Assembly: GCA_001593845.1 (NCBI GenBank)
Contig: LUCF01000060.1
Span: 1 to 5,544, forward strand
Length of the DNA stretch: 5,544 nucleotides
Direction: 5' to 3'
Origin: Candidatus Bathyarchaeota archaeon B63
GTDB lineage: Archaea > Thermoproteota > Bathyarchaeia > Bathyarchaeales > DTEX01
The notes beneath the pieces were generated by a model that was not told the origin of the DNA, searched no databases, and was given only the letters and a program-made list of their open reading frames with translations. The translations under genes and the position numbers were made by a program. Below are positions 4,586-5,544 of this stretch, in pieces; the first letter of the stretch is position 1; the number at the start of each line of letters is the position of its first letter.

Positions 4586-5544
4586 ATGGTCGGCTTGATA
4601 GGGGTGAGCCATTGGCACTCAAGAATGTACGTAGACGCTCTCATGGATATAGACGGTGTTAAGGTAGTCGGCGTCTCCGATAGGGACATCGGCGTCGCTA
4701 AACATGTTGCTGAGAAGATAGGCTGCATATACCGCGCAGACTACAGAGAGCTAATCGAAGGCCGGGAACTGGACTTCGTATTCGCCTTTGGAATTCATAG
4801 GGAGATGCCCGAGATAATTGAGAGCCTCATAGATCTAGGCATAGCGTTTATGGCTGAGAAGCCCGCCGGAACGGACTATAAGCAGCTGGAGCCCCTAGTT
4901 AGACGTGTGGAGGATGAGGGCCTCTTCGCGTCGGTGGCGTTCGCTTACAGATGTTCTCCCTGGGTCAAGAGGCTCAGCGAGCTGAAAAGATCAGGGCTTC
5001 TAGGCGAGTTCCTTCACGGGTACTACAGGTACATCACTGGGCCTCCGCGGAGATATGTGGATTGGGGATGTGGCTGGATGTTGAATAAGGAGCTCTCAGG
5101 AGGAGGCTGCACCATAAATCTCGCCATACACTACATCGACCTCGCCAGACACCTCACAGGCTCAGAGGTTAGGAGGGTTTATGCGGTCATGGGGAATAGG
5201 GGATTCGGACTCGAGATAGAGGATCTCTCAGCCATCATCATGGAGATGGATGACGGAAGCGTACACACAGTTGATGTTGGGTACTGTAACCCATCTGGAG
5301 GCTGGAACAGCACTTTTTCTGTAACGACGAGAAACTACAGAGTTCTCGTATACGGCGAGGAGTGCAGCATAGCATCCAAGAGCGGAGGGGAGGAAAAAAT
5401 CAGCCTTAGGGGCGTTAACATGTATAGGAGTATGGTCGAGGAGACGATTAAAAGGTACGAGGCGGGCGTGAAGCCCATAGCCAGCCTGAGGGACTGCCTC
5501 ACGGCCTTAAAGGTCGTGAATAAGGCTTATGAATCAGACATTCG
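4586..5544 (+). CDS. Gfo/Idh/MocA-family NAD(P)-dependent oxidoreductase (3' end cut by window)
   Basis: Predicted soluble dehydrogenase that oxidises or reduces a sugar, inositol or similar polyol with NAD(P); the substrate cannot be read here. Translation from ATG 4586 is open for 319 residues to the window edge, probably lacking only a few dozen at most. Residues 1-118 form the Rossmann domain: GLIGVSHWHSRMY at the nucleotide site, VVGVSDRD at the end of the second strand, and the family hallmark AEKPAG with Lys92. The C-terminal domain follows, with SGGGCTINLAIHYIDL at 171-186. The usual motif is GGG-x3-D-x-G-x-H-x-x-D; here the first Asp is Asn178 and the Gly is Ala180, while His182 and Asp185 remain. 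GGAG seven bases upstream supports ATG 4586; in-frame ATGs at 4556, 4565 and 4574 are alternatives. It has its own promoter. Confidence 0.9.
   Translation, partial: MVGLIGVSHWHSRMYVDALMDIDGVKVVGVSDRDIGVAKHVAEKIGCIYRADYRELIEGRELDFVFAFGIHREMPEIIESLIDLGIAFMAEKPAGTDYKQLEPLVRRVEDEGLFASVAFAYRCSPWVKRLSELKRSGLLGEFLHGYYRYITGPPRRYVDWGCGWMLNKELSGGGCTINLAIHYIDLARHLTGSEVRRVYAVMGNRGFGLEIEDLSAIIMEMDDGSVHTVDVGYCNPSGGWNSTFSVTTRNYRVLVYGEECSIASKSGGEEKISLRGVNMYRSMVEETIKRYEAGVKPIASLRDCLTALKVVNKAYESDI

Noticed and set aside
4447..4728. 93-codon minus-strand frame at the start of the oxidoreductase gene
   Set aside because: Two thirds of it is antisense to the Rossmann domain, and its sequence lacks any recognisable pattern.
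1..5544. CRISPR array, insertion sequence or other mobile element
   Set aside because: No regularly spaced repeats, transposase or integrase motifs, or terminal inverted repeats with target duplications were seen.

Overview
The window looks archaeal, most likely from the Thermoproteota side (a Bathyarchaeia-like lineage is my guess, not proven). The pointers are an archaeal-type asparaginyl-tRNA synthetase, a small single-domain winged-helix protein of the HTH_45/COG3432 kind common in these archaea, AT-rich TATA-like boxes about 25 bases before likely transcript starts, Shine-Dalgarno sites used only at some genes, GTG/TTG starts, and Arg/Ile codon use rich in AGG and ATA.

Layout from left to right. 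Bases 1-39 may be the tail of a gene entering from the left, followed by two small tandem hairpins. A plus-strand gene for a cysteine-cluster protein (YkgJ/UPF0153 type) follows a duplicated TATA-like box. Next on the plus strand is an unrecognised protein with a membrane hairpin; it converges with asnS, leaving only a short gap. On the minus strand, a gene for an unusual zinc-finger protein lies upstream of asnS. An 11-bp perfect inverted repeat spans the zinc-finger gene's stop codon and the gap between the two. A compact divergent control region separates the zinc-finger gene from the plus-strand winged-helix gene, which has a clear Shine-Dalgarno site. About 380 bases without an intact gene follow; their minus strand carries broken reading frames faintly resembling an enolase-superfamily (mandelate racemase type) enzyme. 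The right end is a nearly complete Gfo/Idh/MocA-type NAD(P)-dependent oxidoreductase that runs off the window.

The genes do not form one pathway: they look like single-gene units plus a possible zinc-finger/asnS pair. The most interesting item is the zinc-finger protein. It joins an eight-cysteine cross-brace module with FYVE/RING-like spacing to a DUF7662-like domain and an Arg/Lys-rich tail. The possible decayed sugar-acid dehydratase next to a sugar-type dehydrogenase hints that the right end was once a carbohydrate-catabolic locus; that is inference.
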